Below are positions 29,128 through 40,079 of a stretch of DNA of 64,000 bases, piece after piece (position 1 is the first letter of the stretch; each line of letters opens with the position of its first letter). A program made the translations under genes and the position numbers. The notes under the pieces were generated by a model. The model did not search any database. It saw nothing but the letters and a program-made list of their open reading frames with translations, and was not told the DNA's origin. The stretch is from Marchantia polymorpha subsp. ruderalis (taxonomy: Eukaryota; Streptophyta; Marchantiopsida; Marchantiales; Marchantiaceae). The stretch lies in the NCBI GenBank assembly GCA_037833965.1, contig AP031355.1:28731501-28795500 (forward strand), given 5' to 3'.

Positions 29128-30530
29128 CCATAACTCACGGATCCCTGCTTCGTTTGCAACGTTCTTGGGCTCGTTGGAACGAGCGTGTTGTGCTCTTTCC
29201 AACGAGCCCCTAACCAAGTCAAACGGATAAGAATTGAGAAAGTTATCACTGTTTTACTCTTCCGCCGAAGGCGTGCAACCGTCGAAGGCGTCCGTCCGCG
29301 CATCGGACAAAAGTCGATCTCCCTACCTCCGAAGGCGGAATTCCCGGAAGCGTAACCCCGAAGGCGAACATCTAGGGCCGAAGGAGAACGTCTACGTATC
29401 TTCCGATAGTCCTAACTCCCTAAATTCCCATCCGTCCCAGGCGTTCTTGGGCTCGTTGGAACGAGCGTCGCGAGCTCTTTCCAACGAGACCCTAACCACC
29501 GCAAACCATTAAGAATTGAAAACACTATGTCAATTTTACCCTTCCGCCGAAGGCCTGCCTGTGCACAGGCCGCCTACTTGCAACCCGCCTGTGCACAGGC
29601 GTCCGCGTCCGTCCGCGGCGTAAGCCGCCTCTCTAAGTGTTAACGCCGAAGGCCCCTCTAAATGTTAGCACCGAAGGCTCTCCATATCAGAAACTTCCGC
29701 CGCTTCTAACTCGGTGATGCCTCATCCGTTTCAAGAGATCTTGGTTTCGTTGGAACCAGCTCGTCGAGTTCTTTCCAACGAGACCCGAATCAAGTCAAAC
29801 CGCTAAGAATTGAGAAAGTAATGTTGGTTTTACTCTTCCGCCGAAGGCGTTCGCCTATCCACAGTCCGTCCGCGGCGCTGACCTGTCCGTCCGCGGCGCT
29901 GAGCTGGCGCAGAAGGCGCCGTACACTTTCTACCTCACAAGGCGCATTCCTAGGGCCCAAGGCGGATTTCCCGCCGACGCCGTAGCGCCTGTGCACAGTT
30001 GGCACGTGTGGAGGTGACCTGTGCACAGGCGAACTTCCTTCGTCCGCGCATAGGACAAAACTTTCTTCGCCGGTGCGCAGGCGGAAAGCTGAGTATCTTG
30101 CGACCTTCATAACTCCCGGAATTCTCCTCCGTTCGTGGCGTTCTTGGGCTCGTTAGAATCAGCGCGTTGAGCTCTTTCCAACGAGACCCTAACCAAGTCG
30201 AGGCGTTGCGCATTGAGAAAGTTATGAGGGTTTCACTCTTCCGCCGAATGCACTCTCCCGTATCGCCAAAGGCGTTGACCCGAAGGCGTTGATCGAAGGC
30301 GTCTACCGCCCAAGGCGCATCTTCCGGCGGTTCTTCCGCCGAAGGAGTACCGCCAAAGTCGCTCTACCGCCGAAGGCCCCCCCCCCATCAGTAACTTCCG
30401 ACACTCATAACTCAGTGACCTCTCATCCGTTTCACAAGTTCTTGGTCTCGTTAGAACGAGCGTCGCGAGCTCTTTGCAACAAGACCCGAAGCAACTCAAG
30501 GCGTTACGAATTGAGAAAGTTATGAGTGAT
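29128..30530 (-). repeat. Five tandem copies of the LTR sub-repeat in S
   Basis: Anchors of the CTCGTTGGAA type lie near 29171, 29452, 29755, 30152 and 30448 (some with TTAGAA). Each is followed by the AGACCC-type and AAGAATTGA-type blocks and GCCGAAGGC-rich sequence. Confidence 0.65.
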
Positions 30531-30744
30531 CTACCGCCGAAGGTGCTCGAAGCTGATCCTGCAGCATGAACCGCCCGTTCCGTCCCAAGCGTCCCACTGT
30601 GGCCTAAGCCCAAAACCCCTTGACTGTCCTCGATCCTCTTTTTACTCTGGTTTCGCGTACTGATTACTATTTACAGCTGCTGCCGCGGTACTTACTATTC
30701 AAAAATGTTTTAGTTCCGACAAAAACAAAAAGTGGGTTACCACA

Positions 30745-30749
30745 AGGAG
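30745..30749. repeat. Target-site duplication of S, right copy (AGGAG)
   Basis: Matches 27632-27636. Confidence 0.9.
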
Positions 30750-31819
30750 ATACGAGCAGCGAGGCTGCAGCCGTGCCTTCGCAGGCAGCACACGTCGATG
30801 ACGTGCAGCCCCACTCGGGGCAGTCGCCGATGCAATCAATGGCGACTGAAATTCTCCACTCGGATGATGACGACGGAGGCTCCACGGAAGAAATGTCAGG
30901 AGCAGAAGACACCGAGGAGGAGGAGGAGGAAATTGTTGGAGCGCCGGCGGCGGCGCTCTCTGAGCAGGTGATTCCGTTGCTGAGGTACTTGGATCGCAAG
31001 GTCGATAAATACGCCGACCCACTCCAGCCGGGATCTTACATCGAGTTAGTGCGCAGGCGGACTCGCACTAAAGTCCACACCAGCAAGCTGTTAGCTAGAG
31101 TGGACCAGGAGTTGAGGGAATTGAAGGAGAAGCATGCATGCTTGTGGGGTCAGTATAAACTTAATCAGAAATTCTACAAGCACTCCGAGAAGATGAAGGA
31201 TGAGAAACTGGACGAGCTCACCAAGGAGCAGGTGAAGGTCAAGGAAGCACTCATTTCTAAGCAGGCCCAGAATCGGATTTTGTCAGAGGAGCTCGTGCGA
31301 CAGACGCGGTTGTTGGAACAATGTCAGCTCGCACGGCAGGCGGATGAAGAGTTAATCCGCAGGTTACAGTCAGAGTGTGGCGAATTGAGAGCGCAACGTG
31401 CTGAGGCCGAATCGCAATTAGTGATAATTGAAGAGGATCGCAGGAAGGAGGCGGATCGCACGAAGGTGGAGACGGCGAGGCGTGTCGCCCACTGTCTCAA
31501 GGGCTACGCCCACTGGGAAGTGAAGGCGCAGGAGAAACTCACACTGCGTGAGTTTGAATTGCGCGCAGCCGGGTTGTTGTCAGGCGACAGTAGGAGTCGG
31601 CGGAAGGTAGCAAAGAAGCTCGATGCCTTTCTGTCGAAGGCACAGGATACCATGTCCGCCCTCGAAGTGGAGGTGTCCGCGGCGTTGCAGCGTTTGGGAC
31701 TGCGCAGTCGAGCGGAAGATTGGCAGGGTAGGGAGTTAGTGCGCGGCAGTCGGCCGCGCAGGAGACGTAGTACAGGATCCGCGGAGTGTAGTGTAGCGTG
31801 GTTCCGTGCAGGCGTGTAG
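30750..31819 (+). pseudogene. U3 ORF of element B, C-terminal part
   Basis: Continues the frame cut at 27636. Just after the junction the sequence passes from one ACGAGCAG to the equivalent of a second ACGAGCAG that lies 426 bp further on in A (5857 versus 6283), so 142 linker codons were deleted in frame before S inserted. The acidic region, full-length coiled coil (present here, absent in A) and conserved tail follow. An ATG at 30620 inside S opens the frame by chance. Confidence 0.8.
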
Positions 31820-31855
31820 CGTAGTGCAGTGTAGTGTTAGGTAGGACTTAGAAGG

Positions 31856-31864
31856 TATAAAATA
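31856..31864 (+). promoter_or_regulatory. TATA box of element B, 5' LTR
   Basis: TATAAAATA after the U3 ORF stop, followed by the conserved hairpin. Confidence 0.65.
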
Positions 31865-32845
31865 GTTCCAGGCGTTTTGCCTGGGGTTCTTTCCCATCAG
31901 AAGTGCAGATCAGGAACCCATTTCCTTTGCGTGTTTGTGTCCTTGAGTTCTGTCACCACGCACGAGGAGTTACAACTTAGCGTTCCGCATTTTGTAGCTG
32001 AAGGCCTTCGGCCGAATGTTCAGAGCTAGTACATTGGTTAGAGACTTGAGTAGTTCGGATCTGCACCTGCGGGTGACTGCCGATGCTCAGAGCCAGTGAC
32101 TAGTTAGATACTTGAACAGTTTCGCCCCTACACCTTCGAGTGTTTCTTTCTGATGTACTCCTTGGGATTTTTCCCCTTAATGCCAAAGTGAAGTTTTGCT
32201 ACTTCGTGTAAGCCTTGGTTGTAAATTCAGGTTACGCTGCAGCAGGTGCCTTGAGGGTAACCCCTGTAGTATTTCTGGGAATGACAAGTGCCTGAGAATT
32301 CAAACTCTTCAATAGACTGTTGTTGTGTTACTGGAATGTTTCTCAGTGAGTCCTTCAGTGCGGACCTGTGTTCTCTGCGCGTTTTGTGAGTTGAGAGTGT
32401 TGTTCACCGCGTACGAGTGACTTCGATCCGAAGTAGGCAGTCCAAACCGGGTTTCCTACACTAGCAGCAAGCTAGTGGAAGTGTTGTAAAAGCCGGAGTT
32501 GGAAGTCACTACCCGCAGCTTTGCCGAGTGTGCTCGCGAGAGACTTTCCCCCTGAAATCCTGAAGTAGAGGTCCTAACGGATCTCTGGGTTGTGTTTCTG
32601 TAGTTTCAGGTGTGTGTGTGTGTGTTACGCTGCACTGTGCGACCTCCGAGTGCGCTCCGAGTGGACACTTGCAGTATTTCTGGGAGTGACAGTTGCCTGA
32701 GAATTCAAACTCCTCAATAGTCTGTTAAAACGTGACACTTTGTACCCTGTGTGTTCCTCTGTCCCTGTGGGTTCGACCTTTCTACCACTATATTGCAGTT
32801 TTAGCCTTTAGTGGGTTATTACATAAGAAGCCGACGACTTCTTTT

Positions 32846-32863
32846 TGGCGCCGCTGCCGGGGA
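32846..32863 (+). other. Primer-binding site of element B
   Basis: Same tRNA-Asp-type sequence and same 22-nt offset from the LTR as in A. Confidence 0.85.
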
Positions 32864-32909
32864 CAGTTGCGTCAACACCGGGGTTTTTACGAGCAGCCAT
32901 GCTCGGTGA

Positions 32910-34584
32910 ATGTCGACTGGGGCTAGCGGGAGCAACCTAAGTGCTAGAGCTGTCCGCAGGTTCCGACGAGATTCAGAGAAGGCCGTGGAAGAGACACGGC
33001 GTCAAAACAAGAAAACACCAAAAAGAGTACCTAAGCCTAGTTCGGCCGACATCCTTGGGGAACCTACCCCCGGCGACTCGGAACCAAACTTGGTGCTTAC
33101 AGTTCTACTAGATATTCCTTGCACGGACCCGCCTCGTGAATTAGAAACGACCGCCCGAGAACCGTCGACAGACACACCGATGGCGGACGGACAAGCCAAT
33201 GTGCGGCTACCACAGCCGATTACTAAACATTCCTACCCAAAGTATAAAGGGAGTGGGGATGATGACGATGCAGATTCATACATCAAGTTGTTCGAATCGG
33301 TGTCTATTGCCAATCGCGAGATCGCAGACGACGACCGACTAAGGATCTTTCCAAGCCTTCTGCGGAAGAAAGCGAGGAGTTGGTACAATCACGAGAGCAT
33401 CGATCCGACTGGGTTGACAACATGGGCCCAGCTGAAGGAGAAGTTCCTTCACCGCTTCCGCGAGCTCGGCTACGACAGCCGGGTTTTGACAAAGTTACGT
33501 AATTTGCAGCGAGAGAAGAAGGAGAGTCTGCGTGACTACACTGAGAGATTTCTGGACCTCCTTGACAGAATACCGAAAACAGGACCAGGGTCCCCTTTCT
33601 CGGTACAACAAGCTGTGGATTGGTACGTGACCGGTTTAACTCGGGAGATGGAGACTTTTTGCCGACGCAGCAAGTGCGACACTATTGAGGATGTGATTGC
33701 ATCGGCAGAAGCCTTCGAAACTTCCACTCTCAACCGAAGAGGGAGAGAGAGACGGGAGTCGAAGGAGCGAAAACCGAAGGGAGGGCGAAGACGACGTAGA
33801 GGTACAACTCCGTCATCGGAGGAATCGTCTTCGGACGAGAACCGTTCCTCATCCGAAGAAGAGGAAACCTCATCCTCGGAGGAGGAGAAGAAGAGGAAGA
33901 AGCATGGGGCAGCGAAGAAAAAGGGCACCCGACGAGTGACTACGGACAGAGCGCCGGGAGACATAGCCTCGAAGATGGAGACCCTTGTGAAGGACTTCGC
34001 CGATCTCAAGGTTCAAGTGGTAGGCGGGCATGATCGCCGAAAATCACCCGGGAGAGTGCGAGCGAACTTATGGTGTACTACGTGCGGGGCGGTGGGACAT
34101 GCAAACACCGAGTGCCTTACCACCCGTCCGTCATATCCAGTCAACGCAGTAGAGTGGGCACAACCGTACTATGGAGAGCACCCCCAGTACTATGGAGAGG
34201 CTAGCGAAGAGACAGCCTACGCCGTCCAGTCGGTTCCTACCCCTACTGCAGTTTCAGCAATGCAAGTCCCACGATATCATCCGGTGGATCGGGCCACTAC
34301 AGTACCCGTGAGGCGGAGAGCACCTCCAGGGACGTTTGACCCACCGCCACCGCGAGCTTGTTATAATTGCGGGGAAGTTGGACACTTCTCACCGCAGTGT
34401 CCCCATCCAAAAAGGCGAAACGATTATGTTCCGACATGTAGTAATTGCAAGAAGACCGGGCATACTGCGCCAGAGTGTGATCAGCCACCAGTCCCTCGGC
34501 CAGCGGTACGATTTGTGAACCCTCCTGCCAAGGAGGACGTCCAAGTTAACCAGGTCGAAGTAGGTTCAGACGGGGATGACGAAG
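32910..34584 (+). pseudogene. gag-pr: Element B gag-pr, 5' part (interrupted by C)
   Basis: Nearly identical to A's gag through the three zinc knuckles. It is cut at codon 559 by element C; the chimeric frame runs 74 bp into C's LTR before a stop. With 59065-60224 it adds up to 2835 nt, exactly the length of A's gag, so B was intact when C inserted. Confidence 0.92.
34580..34584. repeat. Target-site duplication of element C, left copy (CGAAG)
   Basis: CGAAG is repeated at 59060-59064. A's gag has the uninterrupted sequence. Confidence 0.95.
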
Positions 34585-35829
34585 TGTGGTACCCCACTTT
34601 TGGCAATTTTGAGGAAATTAAAACAATTTTGGAAAACTGTACCCTGGCAGCATTGTAAATAGCCTCCGGTACATCAAAACAGAGTGAATCCGGAAGATCG
34701 CGGGGATTCTCGAGGGATCTTGTAGAATCTGGGATTTGGGGTGCCGCAGTAAGGACAGGCACCACCCTCCCTGCGAGCTCCGCAGTTAGGATCTCTACGG
34801 CGCAAGGCGCAAAACCCGCCTTCGGAGGTTGCGTCCGCGGCTGTAGGGAAACCCCCGTAAATAGGTCAACCCTCGGGCGCCTTGACCAAGTTAGGGTCCC
34901 GTTGGAAAGAGCTCGACGCGCTGATTCTAACGAGCCCAAGAACGCTTGGAACGGACGAGGACTTAGGGACATATCGCTACTGGAAGAAACGGAGGCGGTC
35001 GCCTACGGCGGAAGGAGTTCGCCACAGGCGCGAATTCCGCCTACGCGGAAGGGGGATTCAAGTTTTGTCCTATGCGCGGGCGAAGGCGTTCGCCTGTGCA
35101 CAGGCGAAGTAGGGTTAGGGAAGGCGCAAGTCCGCCTACGCACAGGCGTACGCCTGTGCACAGGCACTTCGGCGTCGGCGGAAAATCCGCCTTGGGCCCT
35201 AGAAATGCGCCTTGTGAGGTAGAGAGTGTACGGCGCCTTCCGCGCCAGCGCAGCGCCGCGTACGTCGGAAGAGCCGCCAGAGTAATCCAACAGGTACGGA
35301 CCGTGCGGACGGCACGGGTGGATGCGCTCTTGGACGGACGGAGTTGCGGCGGCGGAAGCGCCGACGGAGAGACAAGGAACGGACAGACTGGACGGAGACA
35401 GCTGACCACGGTCAACGCCTTCCGCGCCAGCGCAGCGCCGCGGACGGAATTCGCCTGCGCACAGGCGAACGCCTGTGCACAGGAGGATGTTCAAGTTCCG
35501 CACCGGCGGAGGATCCGCCGAGGCCCCTGCCTTCGCACAGGCAGGAGTTGAATTTTTGTCCGACATGCGGACACACGCCTCAAGGCAGAAGGAGATTGGC
35601 CGAGGGGCGGTACGAACAAGTGTACCGCGCAAGGCGGAAAACTCGCCTTCGGCGCTACGCCCCCATGTCCGGAGGGTGACACGCTCGCGGAGTTCAAATC
35701 CGCCAATTCGAGCGTGAGAGTTTAATCGACGACGGCGGAGCGTGAAGCCGCGCGTGAGAGCGAAGACCGTTCCAGCGTACAGCCGGCGCGGCCATCAAGT
35801 GAGACGTTCTTCACGACCAAGAGCCGACC

Positions 35830-38800
35830 ATGACCTTCGACCGGGCGGCGGAGAACGTCCCATTCTTGAATTCGCGATTCCAATCTCTTGTGCGCGCTGC
35901 GCGCATCCATCTGCTGGCTGCGGAACATTCTCGACGTCGTCACACAGGAGATTTCTTGTTGATTGAGGGAGAAGTGAGTGCGCGTGATTTGGAATTGAGA
36001 GCGATTAGAGTTTGCCGAGAGAGAAAGAAACGCGGGCAGTGCGGAAGTAGAATGAGCGGGCGAGCGAACCCCAGGAACGCAATGACGAGACCGAGCAGAT
36101 TGCGTATGGTGCCACTTCGCCTGCCGCAGAACGGGCTGCGCGCTTTCGAAGAGCGCTTAATAGCAAGAAAGCTCGATTTCTTGCTATGGGGATGGAATTA
36201 CATCTGTGCGAATATGGTGCGCGAGTGGCTAGAGCCACAGGGACCACCCTCGCGCGGATTGCGTCCGCATGTTGACCGGTGGACAGTCCAAGATTGGGCG
36301 CAGGCGTTGGGAAGATGTGCTGGCATGCCAGGGCATCTCCTTTTCGACAGCGAGAGCATCAAGGTGACCAAGCAAGAAGAGGCGCAATTTGTGGAGCTGT
36401 TCAAGACCGGGAGGTCTACCAAGAATGGGTACAGGACCCGTGATTACAAAGATCGATTTCGACGGACTTTGTCCGCGGCGCTGATGCAATTACTGCAGCC
36501 GCACCGTGCCTGCTACATCACATTGTGGCAGGTCTCTTTTGTGGAGTGCGTCATCGAGGGAACTCCAATTCACTGGGCGAGCATCCTGCACAGGGTGATG
36601 CGACAGCACGCGTTTGAGGAGAAGGGGGGAACTCTAAACCATCTTTCTCCTTTCCTCATCAATTTTTATCGACAGCGGAATTGTTTGACAGCGGCGGAGC
36701 TTGAACATTTTCCGCCATTGTCCATCGACCATCCCGGGAAGTATGTGCGGGAGAACGAGGTCGATACTGACGCCGAGGAGTCCCCGACTTCTACCCCATC
36801 AAGACGGAGGGACGAAGGGAGACACACCCCTGCGGCGCGAGTGCCGCGGAAGCGGCGATGGAGAGAAGAGTCTGAAGAGGAGCAGCATCAAGAACCCTCT
36901 GCTCCCATTCGACCGCGGCCGCTGTGCGAGCCATACAGCCGGCCGAAGCAGAAGGCACGCAGACTGGTGTTGCCAGCTGACAGTGCAGACACGGCGACGA
37001 TTGCGACGGAGATAGGAAGTGCGTCGCCAGAGAGGCGAGAGGAAGCGCGGACGACCGCAGGAGCAGCGGGCCACGCTGCAACCTCGTCGGGAGAGAGGCC
37101 GCCTACGGGCCAAGGGCCTCCGGAGTTACCACGTGCGATGCGGATAGAGGTTCCGTTCGCGCACAGGCAAACCTCCGCGGACGGACGAGCCTCCGCGGAT
37201 CGGCGAACACAAGTGGACGTGGATCTACGCTTACGCGTGGGAAGGAGCAGTCCGCCTGTGCACAGGCGCTCGCCTGTGCACAGGTCGCCTGTGCACAGGT
37301 CACCTGTGCACAGAACACCTCCGCACGTGCCGCCTGTGCACAGGCAAGAATCACCCCCGTTCCAACGTAGGAAGGGGAAGGAGCCGGCGGAAGAACCGCC
37401 TACGAGACACCGGCCCTCGGGGCCAGACCCTCCGGCGCACCACGCGCCGCAATTTGCGCCTTCGGCGCCAGGGCCTTCGAGCAGAGGAGATACGAGTAGA
37501 GAGCGTGCGGAGGCCGCACCATCGGCGGGAAGTACGCCGATAGATGCGCCTTCGGCGGTAGGGCCTATAGGCCAAGGAACATCGGGCGTGCGGCCCCCGG
37601 CCATGTCGCCTTCGGCGATAGATGTCCGCGGCGCTACGCCCGCGACGGACAAGGCGCCGGCAAATGCGCCTGCGCACAGGCCGGGCACAGCCCCCACGGA
37701 CCGATCGAGGGAGCAGCAGACGGAGGAGCGGAGTGACTGTCCGCGGGAGGAAATCTCGATACGCGATGCGCAATCCAACCCCGCGCAGCCACCCTCCGCT
37801 CAATCGCCTTCGGCGACGGACGACGGCGACAGAGAGAATGCGGTAGGCAATCAACCAGCGAGCGACGGGGATGCCGCTCGGATACATTCGCCTTCCGCCT
37901 TAGACATTTTGGCGACGAGCAGCGAGGCTGCAGCCGTGCCTTCACAGGCAGCACACGTCGAGGACGTGCAGCCCCACTCGGGGCAGTCGCCGACGCATTC
38001 AATGGCGACTGAAATTCTCCACTCGGATGATGACGACGGAGGCTCCACGGAAGAAATGTCAGGAGCAGAAGACACCGAGGAGGAGGAGGAGGAAATTGTT
38101 GGAGCGCCGGCGGCGGCGCTCTCTGAGCAGGTGATTCCGTTGCTGCGGTACTTGGATCGCAAGGTCGATAAATACGCCGACCCACTCCAGCCGGGATCTT
38201 ACATCGAGTTAGTGCGCAGGCGGACTCGCACTAAAGTCCACACCAGTAAGCTATTAGCTAGAGTGGACCAGGAGTTGAGGGACTTGAAGGAGAAGCATGA
38301 GTGCTTGTGGGGACAGTACAAGCTTAATCAGAAGTTCTACAAGCACTCCGAGAAGATGAAGGATGAGAAACTGGGCGAGCTCACCAAGGAGCGGGTGAAG
38401 GTCAAGGAAGCACTCGATTCTGAGCAGGCCCAGAATCGGATTTTGTCAGAGGAGCTCGTGCGACAGACGCGGTTGTTGGAACAATGTCAGCTCGCACGGC
38501 AGGCGGATGAAGAATTAATCCGCAGGTTACAGTCAGAGTGTGGCGAATTGAGAGCGCAACGTGCCGAAGCCGAATCGCAATTAGTGACGATTGAAGAGGA
38601 TCGCAGGAAGGAGGCGGATCGCACGAAGGTGGAGACGGCGAGGCGAGTCGCCCACTGTCTCAAGGGCTACGCCCACTGGGAAGTGAAGGCGCAGGAGAAA
38701 CTCACACTGCGTGAGTTTGAATTGCGCGCAGCCGGGTTGTTGTCAGGCGACAGTAGGAGTCGGCGGAAGGTAGCGAAGAAGCTCGAGGCCTTTCTGTCGA

Positions 38801-38982
38801 AGGCACAGGATACCATGTCCGCCCTCGAGGGGGAGGTGTCCGCGGCGTTGCAGGGTTTGGGACTGCGCAGTCGAGCGGAAGAGTGGCAGGGTAGAGAGTT
38901 AGTGCGCGGCAGTCGGCCGCGCAGGAGACGTAGTACAGGTTCCGCGGAGTGTAGTGTAGCGTGGTTCCGTGCAGGCGTGTAG
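35830..38982 (+). CDS. U3 ORF of element C, 5' LTR copy (1050 aa, full-length form)
   Basis: The longest and probably ancestral form of the unknown U3 protein. It has a basic N-terminus, a conserved core at ~95-300 with GTPIHWA and KGGTLNHLSP, and a Pro/Arg/Ser-rich linker with five palindrome-encoded PVHR-type repeats. The acidic run EDTEEEEEE is followed by QVIPLLRYLDRK and an uninterrupted charged coiled coil at ~765-960 (ILSEELVRQTRLLEQ, RRLQSECGELRAQRAE). The tail is KGYAHWEVKAQEKLTLREF, then RRKVAKKLEAF and an Arg-rich end. B and H retain the coiled-coil segment lost in A. A DNA/RNA-binding or structural role is possible given the basic ends and coiled coil, but the function is unknown. 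Confidence 0.78.
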   Translation: MTFDRAAENVPFLNSRFQSLVRAARIHLLAAEHSRRRHTGDFLLIEGEVSARDLELRAIRVCRERKKRGQCGSRMSGRANPRNAMTRPSRLRMVPLRLPQNGLRAFEERLIARKLDFLLWGWNYICANMVREWLEPQGPPSRGLRPHVDRWTVQDWAQALGRCAGMPGHLLFDSESIKVTKQEEAQFVELFKTGRSTKNGYRTRDYKDRFRRTLSAALMQLLQPHRACYITLWQVSFVECVIEGTPIHWASILHRVMRQHAFEEKGGTLNHLSPFLINFYRQRNCLTAAELEHFPPLSIDHPGKYVRENEVDTDAEESPTSTPSRRRDEGRHTPAARVPRKRRWREESEEEQHQEPSAPIRPRPLCEPYSRPKQKARRLVLPADSADTATIATEIGSASPERREEARTTAGAAGHAATSSGERPPTGQGPPELPRAMRIEVPFAHRQTSADGRASADRRTQVDVDLRLRVGRSSPPVHRRSPVHRSPVHRSPVHRTPPHVPPVHRQESPPFQRRKGKEPAEEPPTRHRPSGPDPPAHHAPQFAPSAPGPSSRGDTSRERAEAAPSAGSTPIDAPSAVGPIGQGTSGVRPPAMSPSAIDVRGATPATDKAPANAPAHRPGTAPTDRSREQQTEERSDCPREEISIRDAQSNPAQPPSAQSPSATDDGDRENAVGNQPASDGDAARIHSPSALDILATSSEAAAVPSQAAHVEDVQPHSGQSPTHSMATEILHSDDDDGGSTEEMSGAEDTEEEEEEIVGAPAAALSEQVIPLLRYLDRKVDKYADPLQPGSYIELVRRRTRTKVHTSKLLARVDQELRDLKEKHECLWGQYKLNQKFYKHSEKMKDEKLGELTKERVKVKEALDSEQAQNRILSEELVRQTRLLEQCQLARQADEELIRRLQSECGELRAQRAEAESQLVTIEEDRRKEADRTKVETARRVAHCLKGYAHWEVKAQEKLTLREFELRAAGLLSGDSRSRRKVAKKLEAFLSKAQDTMSALEGEVSAALQGLGLRSRAEEWQGRELVRGSRPRRRRSTGSAECSVAWFRAGV

Positions 38983-39018
38983 CGTAGTGCAGTGTAGTGC
39001 TAGGTAGGACTTAGAAGG

Positions 39019-39027
39019 TATAAAATA
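39019..39027 (+). promoter_or_regulatory. TATA box of element C, 5' LTR
   Basis: TATAAAATA 36 bp after the U3 ORF stop; hairpin at 39031-39047. Confidence 0.65.
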
Positions 39028-40015
39028 GTTCCAGGCGTTTTGCCTGGGGTTCTTTCCCATCAGAAGTGCAGATCAGGAACCCATTTCCTTTGCGTGTTTG
39101 TGTCCTTGAGTTCTGTCACCACGCACGAGGAGTTACAACTTAGCGTTCCGCATTTTGTAGCTGAAGGCCTTCGGCCGAATGTTCAGAGCTAGTACATTGG
39201 TTAGAGACTTGAGTAGTTCGGATCTGCACCTGCGGGTGACTGCCGATGCTCAGAGCCAGTGACTAGTTAGATACTTGAACAGTTTCGCCCCTACACCTTC
39301 GAGTGTTTCTTTCTGATTGTACTCCTTGGGATTTTTCCCCTGAATGCCAAAGTGAAGTTTTGCTACTTCGTGTAAGCCTTGGTTGTAAATTCAGGTTACG
39401 CTGCAGCAGGTGCCTTGAGGGTAACCCCTGTAGTATTTCTGGGAATGACAAGTGCCTGAGAATTCAAACTCTTCAATAGACTGTTGTTGTGTTACTGGAA
39501 TGTTTCACAGTGAGTCCTTCAGTGCGGACCTGTGTTCTCTGCGCGTTTTGTGAGTTGAGAGTGTTGTTCACCGCGTATGAGTGACTTCGATCCGAAGTAG
39601 GTAGTCCAAACCGGGTTTCCTACACTAGCAGCAAGCTAGTGGAAGCGTTGTAAAAGCCGGAGTTGGAAGTCACTGCCCGCAGCTTTGCCGAGTGTGCTCG
39701 TGAGAGACTTTCCCCCTGAAATCTTGAAGTAGAGGTCCTAACGGATCTCTGGGTTGTGTTTCTGTAGTTTCAAGTGTGTGTGTGTGTGTGTGTGTTACGC
39801 TGCACTGTGCGACCTCCGAGTGCGCTCCGAGTGGACACTTGCAGTATTTCTGGGAGTGACAGTTGCCTGAGAATTCAAACTCCTCAATAGTCTGTTAAAA
39901 CGTGACACTTTGTACCCTGTGTGTTCCTCTGTCCCTGTGGGTTCGACCTTTCTACCACTATATTGCAGTTTTAGCCTTTAGTGGGTTATTACATAAGAAG
40001 CCGACAACTTCTTTT

Positions 40016-40033
40016 TGGCGCCGCTGCCGGGGA
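40016..40033 (+). other. Primer-binding site of element C
   Basis: TGGCGCCGCTGCCGGGGA, 22 nt after the LTR end, as in A and B. Confidence 0.85.
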
Positions 40034-40079
40034 CAGTTGCGTCAACACCGGGGTTTTTACGAGCAGCCATGCTCGGTGA

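Larger units (their letters stand above)
27637..30744 (-). mobile_element. Solo LTR S (3108 bp), minus strand, without U3 ORF
   Basis: Bounded by AGGAG duplications. On the minus strand it starts TGTGGTAACCCAC and ends GTGGGTTATTACA, like the A/B/C LTRs. It has no internal gag/pol, so it is a solo LTR left by LTR-LTR recombination. Its R-U5 (27637-~28644) closely matches A/B/C. Its U3 is a different sequence with five sub-repeats, and the homology to A/C begins just after the point where their U3 ORF ends. No coding gene seen. Confidence 0.9.
24748..32823 (+). repeat. Element B 5' LTR, interrupted by solo LTR S
   Basis: Same termini as A. Without S (3108 bp) and one TSD copy it is about 4.96 kb; it is shorter than C's LTR because its U3 ORF carries a 426-bp in-frame deletion. 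Confidence 0.9.
34585..39993 (+). repeat. Element C 5' LTR (5409 bp)
   Basis: Starts TGTGGTACCCCAC and ends GTGGGTTATTACA. It is 323 bp longer than A's LTR, mostly because the coiled-coil codons are retained, with extra palindromes. Confidence 0.93.

Noticed and set aside
30620..31819. Separate 399-aa gene starting at 30620
   Set aside because: The start lies in solo LTR S and fuses by chance to the second part of B's U3 ORF.
32732..32926. Small frame crossing the LTR/PBS junction (also at 7978, 39902)
   Set aside because: It overlaps LTR end and PBS, and similar frames simply follow whatever sequence adjoins the LTR end. No evidence for a protein.
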